From: Myxococcales bacterium
Lineage (GTDB): Bacteria; Myxococcota; Myxococcia; Myxococcales; Anaeromyxobacteraceae
DNA length: 15,497 nt
Assembly: GCA_021848865.1 (NCBI GenBank)
Contig: JAJZTO010000024.1
Coordinates: 1 to 15,497, forward strand
Direction: 5' to 3'
The translations under genes were made by a program, and so were the position numbers. Below are positions 14,501-15,497 of this stretch, one piece after another. The notes beneath the pieces are model-generated. The model was not told the DNA's origin, did no database searches, and was given only the letters and a program-made list of their open reading frames with translations. Position 1 is the first letter of the stretch, and each line of letters starts with the position of its first letter.

Positions 14501-14612
14501 GGAAGATCGACACCGGCAGCCCGCGCACCACCGCCACGCCCGCCGCCGCCAGGATGGCGACGAGCAGGTAGAGCGCCAGGGCCCTCCGGCGCACCGCTCC
14601 GACCAGGTTCAC
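11520..14612 (-). CDS. RND-family efflux permease (heavy-metal-like/HAE mosaic)
   Basis: This 1030-residue inner-membrane proton-driven pump is the trimeric core of a tripartite efflux system. The duplicated RND layout is present: TM1, a large periplasmic loop, TM2-6 with the TM4 relay ADDAIVVVEN (D398/D399), TM7, a second loop beginning GTDFLPSMDEGS, and TM8-12. TM10 reads GENAVFV with E934, as in CusA (E939), where AcrB-type pumps have Lys. The RPVAMT segment has V968 where CusA has its relay Lys. Substrate class (metals or organic compounds) therefore stays open. The start is GTG at 14612, overlapping the adaptor stop by 4 nt (GTGA) with GAGGTGAGG just upstream, so the two genes are translationally coupled. 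No outer-membrane factor is in the window. Confidence 0.92.
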   Translation of the reverse strand: MNLVGAVRRRALALYLLVAILAAAGVAVVRGLPVSIFPQVTFPIVKLIADAGEVPAARMMPSVTRPLEEAVLRVPGIRSVRSTTSRGSSELSAQFAWGTDMAVALQRVEAETQRIRPSLPSGTRIDVAWMNPATFPILGYALTSETRSQADLLALAEYTLKPALIRIPGVAQVQIQGGRRREFRVVVDPAALEARRLSVTDVVAAVRRDDQVRSAGLLERNHELYLTLVGERVHDLAGLAALAVPVPGGSPATLGQLGRVETADEVSWIRTSAGGKPAVLVNVLQQPAANAVAIAAGVRELLARQPLIPPDTRWATFYDQARFVSDSVAGTRDAIAIGVALAALVLLLFLRSWRLTAVAAVNVPLSVAIVFLGLGLTGQTVNLMTLAGIAAALGLIADDAIVVVENVHRHREEGGPGDPAETGLREILPALLGSSLATTVILLPFTLLSGVVGAFFRPLALTMAVSLVVSFLLAVTSVPVAAGLLEARAVPAPGRLRAGLAAAWRRAGGGRLSAGARALGGWSGRAYARLVELFVARGAVAALLALLLAGGAAWLYRGMGTDFLPSMDEGSIIIDYWTPPGTSLADTERMLEQAEKVILSLPDVEGYSRRTGTQLGFFITEPNSGDYVVKLRPRRLRRPADEVIDALRTRLAAVEPALHTDFGQLLEDNIGDLTGGAPQPVNVKIFGDDPALLRARAREVAGVVAGVAGVSDVFDGTVVAGPALDVTLRPGAAARYGLTSEDLHAAVEPSVQGTVAGQVRVGERVYDLRVLAPAGPALPELPVRTPSGALVHLGDVATVSTGAPETEIRRENLKTYASVTGRIGGRSLGAVMADVRREVARRVPLAPGSSIHYGGLYEQQQSSFRGLLGVLLAGLVLVSVVVLVEFADWRAPLVTSAVAVASLAGVLLALRLAGQTLNVSSYVGAIMMVGIVGENAVFVIHEARLALRRGLAPAEAWAAAARRRLRPVAMTVLATGCALAPLALAVGQGSQLMQPLAIAVIGGFALSGPLVLLVLPGLYHLLDPKGRLGA

Positions 14613-15497
14613 GGCCTCACCTCGACGGGCGCGCCCTCGGGCAGCCCCACCATGCCGCCGGTGATCACCCGCTCCCCCTCCGCCGGCGCCGGCGGGAGGA
14701 GCTCCACCTCGCCCCCCTGCTCCGCGCCGGTCCGCACCTCGACCCAGCGGGCCTTCCCCCCGGGCGTCACCGTCGCCACCCGCGCCGTGCCGGCGACGTC
14801 GTCCCGCAGCACCGCGGCGGCCGGGACCACCGGGACGCCCGCCCGCTCCTCCACGGTGACCCGGGCGGTGCCGAAGAGCCCGACCCCCTCGGGCGGCTTC
14901 CGCAGGTCGATCCGCACCGGGACGTCGAAGGCGGCGGCATCGCCGGCGGCGAGGATCGAGTGGACCAGGCCCGGGACGGTGGCCCGGAGCGCCGGGATCT
15001 CCACCTCGGCCGGCTGGCCCGGCCGGACCCGCGCCAGGTCGCTCTGGGCCAGGCGCGCCACGAAGGAGATGGAGCCGGCGGCGGCGACGGCCAGCACCTC
15101 CTGCCCCCGCGCCACCAGCGTGCCGGCGCTGGCCTGGTGGGAGACCACCACCCCGGCGGCCGGCGCGCGCAGCGCGGCCTCGACCCGGCTCCTCCCGGCG
15201 AGCTCCAGCGCCCGCGCCGCGTCCTCGCGCTCGGCGGGGGTGCGCGCCTCCCGCGCCATGGCCCGCGCCCCCTCCAGCGCCGCCGCGCTCTCGCGCGCCA
15301 GGACGTGGCCCAGCACCTGCCCGGCCGCGACCCGGTCGCCGTCCTGGACCCGCAGGTCGGAAAGCGTGCCCGCGAAGGGCGCCCGCACCGTCTGGAGGTT
15401 CAGGGCGACGGTGCTCCCCGGTCCGGTGACGCGCACCGCCAGGGTGGCGCGCCGGACCGCGGCGACGCTCACCGGCGTGCCGGCGGGCGGCGGCGAG
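14609..15497 (-). CDS. RND periplasmic adaptor (membrane fusion protein), 5' end cut by window
   Basis: About 295 residues of a HlyD/AcrA-type adaptor are present; the frame is open to the window edge, so the N-terminus with its signal sequence is missing. A GTG at 15472 is in frame but the coding sense continues past it (SPPPAGTPVSVAAV). The two lipoyl half-motifs are VRAPFAGTLSDLRVQDGDRVAAGQVLG and LRAPAAGVVVSHQASAGTLVARGQEVL, separated by a short helical hairpin of about 45 residues rich in Ala/Arg/Glu. Beta-barrel (VRPGQPAEVEIPAL) and membrane-proximal (VPAAAVLRDD, GEVELLPPAPAEGERVITGG) regions follow. It links the permease to an outer-membrane channel. It is transcribed first and overlaps the permease start by 4 nt. 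Confidence 0.9.
   Translation of the reverse strand, partial: SPPPAGTPVSVAAVRRATLAVRVTGPGSTVALNLQTVRAPFAGTLSDLRVQDGDRVAAGQVLGHVLARESAAALEGARAMAREARTPAEREDAARALELAGRSRVEAALRAPAAGVVVSHQASAGTLVARGQEVLAVAAAGSISFVARLAQSDLARVRPGQPAEVEIPALRATVPGLVHSILAAGDAAAFDVPVRIDLRKPPEGVGLFGTARVTVEERAGVPVVPAAAVLRDDVAGTARVATVTPGGKARWVEVRTGAEQGGEVELLPPAPAEGERVITGGMVGLPEGAPVEVRP

Overview
The window is very GC-rich (about three quarters G+C by eye), densely packed, and uniform in composition. I see no mobile elements, CRISPR arrays, tRNA or rRNA genes. The gene content (rubrerythrin / CCG-type Fe-S protein / DUF3501 cluster, dihydroorotate-dehydrogenase-like protein, RarD, UspA, secreted amidase, RND pump) and the base composition fit a myxobacterium-like organism, perhaps Anaeromyxobacter. 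That assignment is an inference from style and protein sequence, not a database match.

Left part (1-4300): a possible 3' tail of an upstream gene, then a plus-strand beta-hydroxyacid-dehydrogenase-family reductase. It converges across a strong bidirectional terminator-like hairpin on a minus-strand operon: rubrerythrin, a double-CCG/2x[4Fe-4S] heterodisulfide-reductase-related protein, and a DUF3501 protein. This operon is the most interesting part of the window. The rubrerythrin has no rubredoxin domain, so it needs an electron donor, and the co-transcribed Fe-S protein is a plausible one. A perfect 15-bp 7-1-7 palindrome of Fur/PerR-superfamily geometry lies in the upstream region, and an 11-bp perfect hairpin separates the first two genes. 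A GNAT acetyltransferase lies just upstream.

Middle part (4287-9718): a DHOD-like flavoprotein without the usual catalytic motif, a DgkA-type lipid kinase with an extra C-terminal membrane domain preceded by a 56-residue unknown protein, a divergently transcribed RarD (EamA) transporter, a UspA protein, and a divergent pair made of a YgiD-like dioxygenase and a serine esterase.

Right part (9760-15497): a secreted amidase-signature enzyme, then an RND efflux permease translationally coupled to its periplasmic adaptor, which runs off the right edge. No outer-membrane factor is visible in the window.

Several genes without a Shine-Dalgarno sequence carry a TANNNT hexamer 6-7 nt before the start codon, suggesting leaderless transcripts. 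No intergenic stretch exceeds 300 bases.
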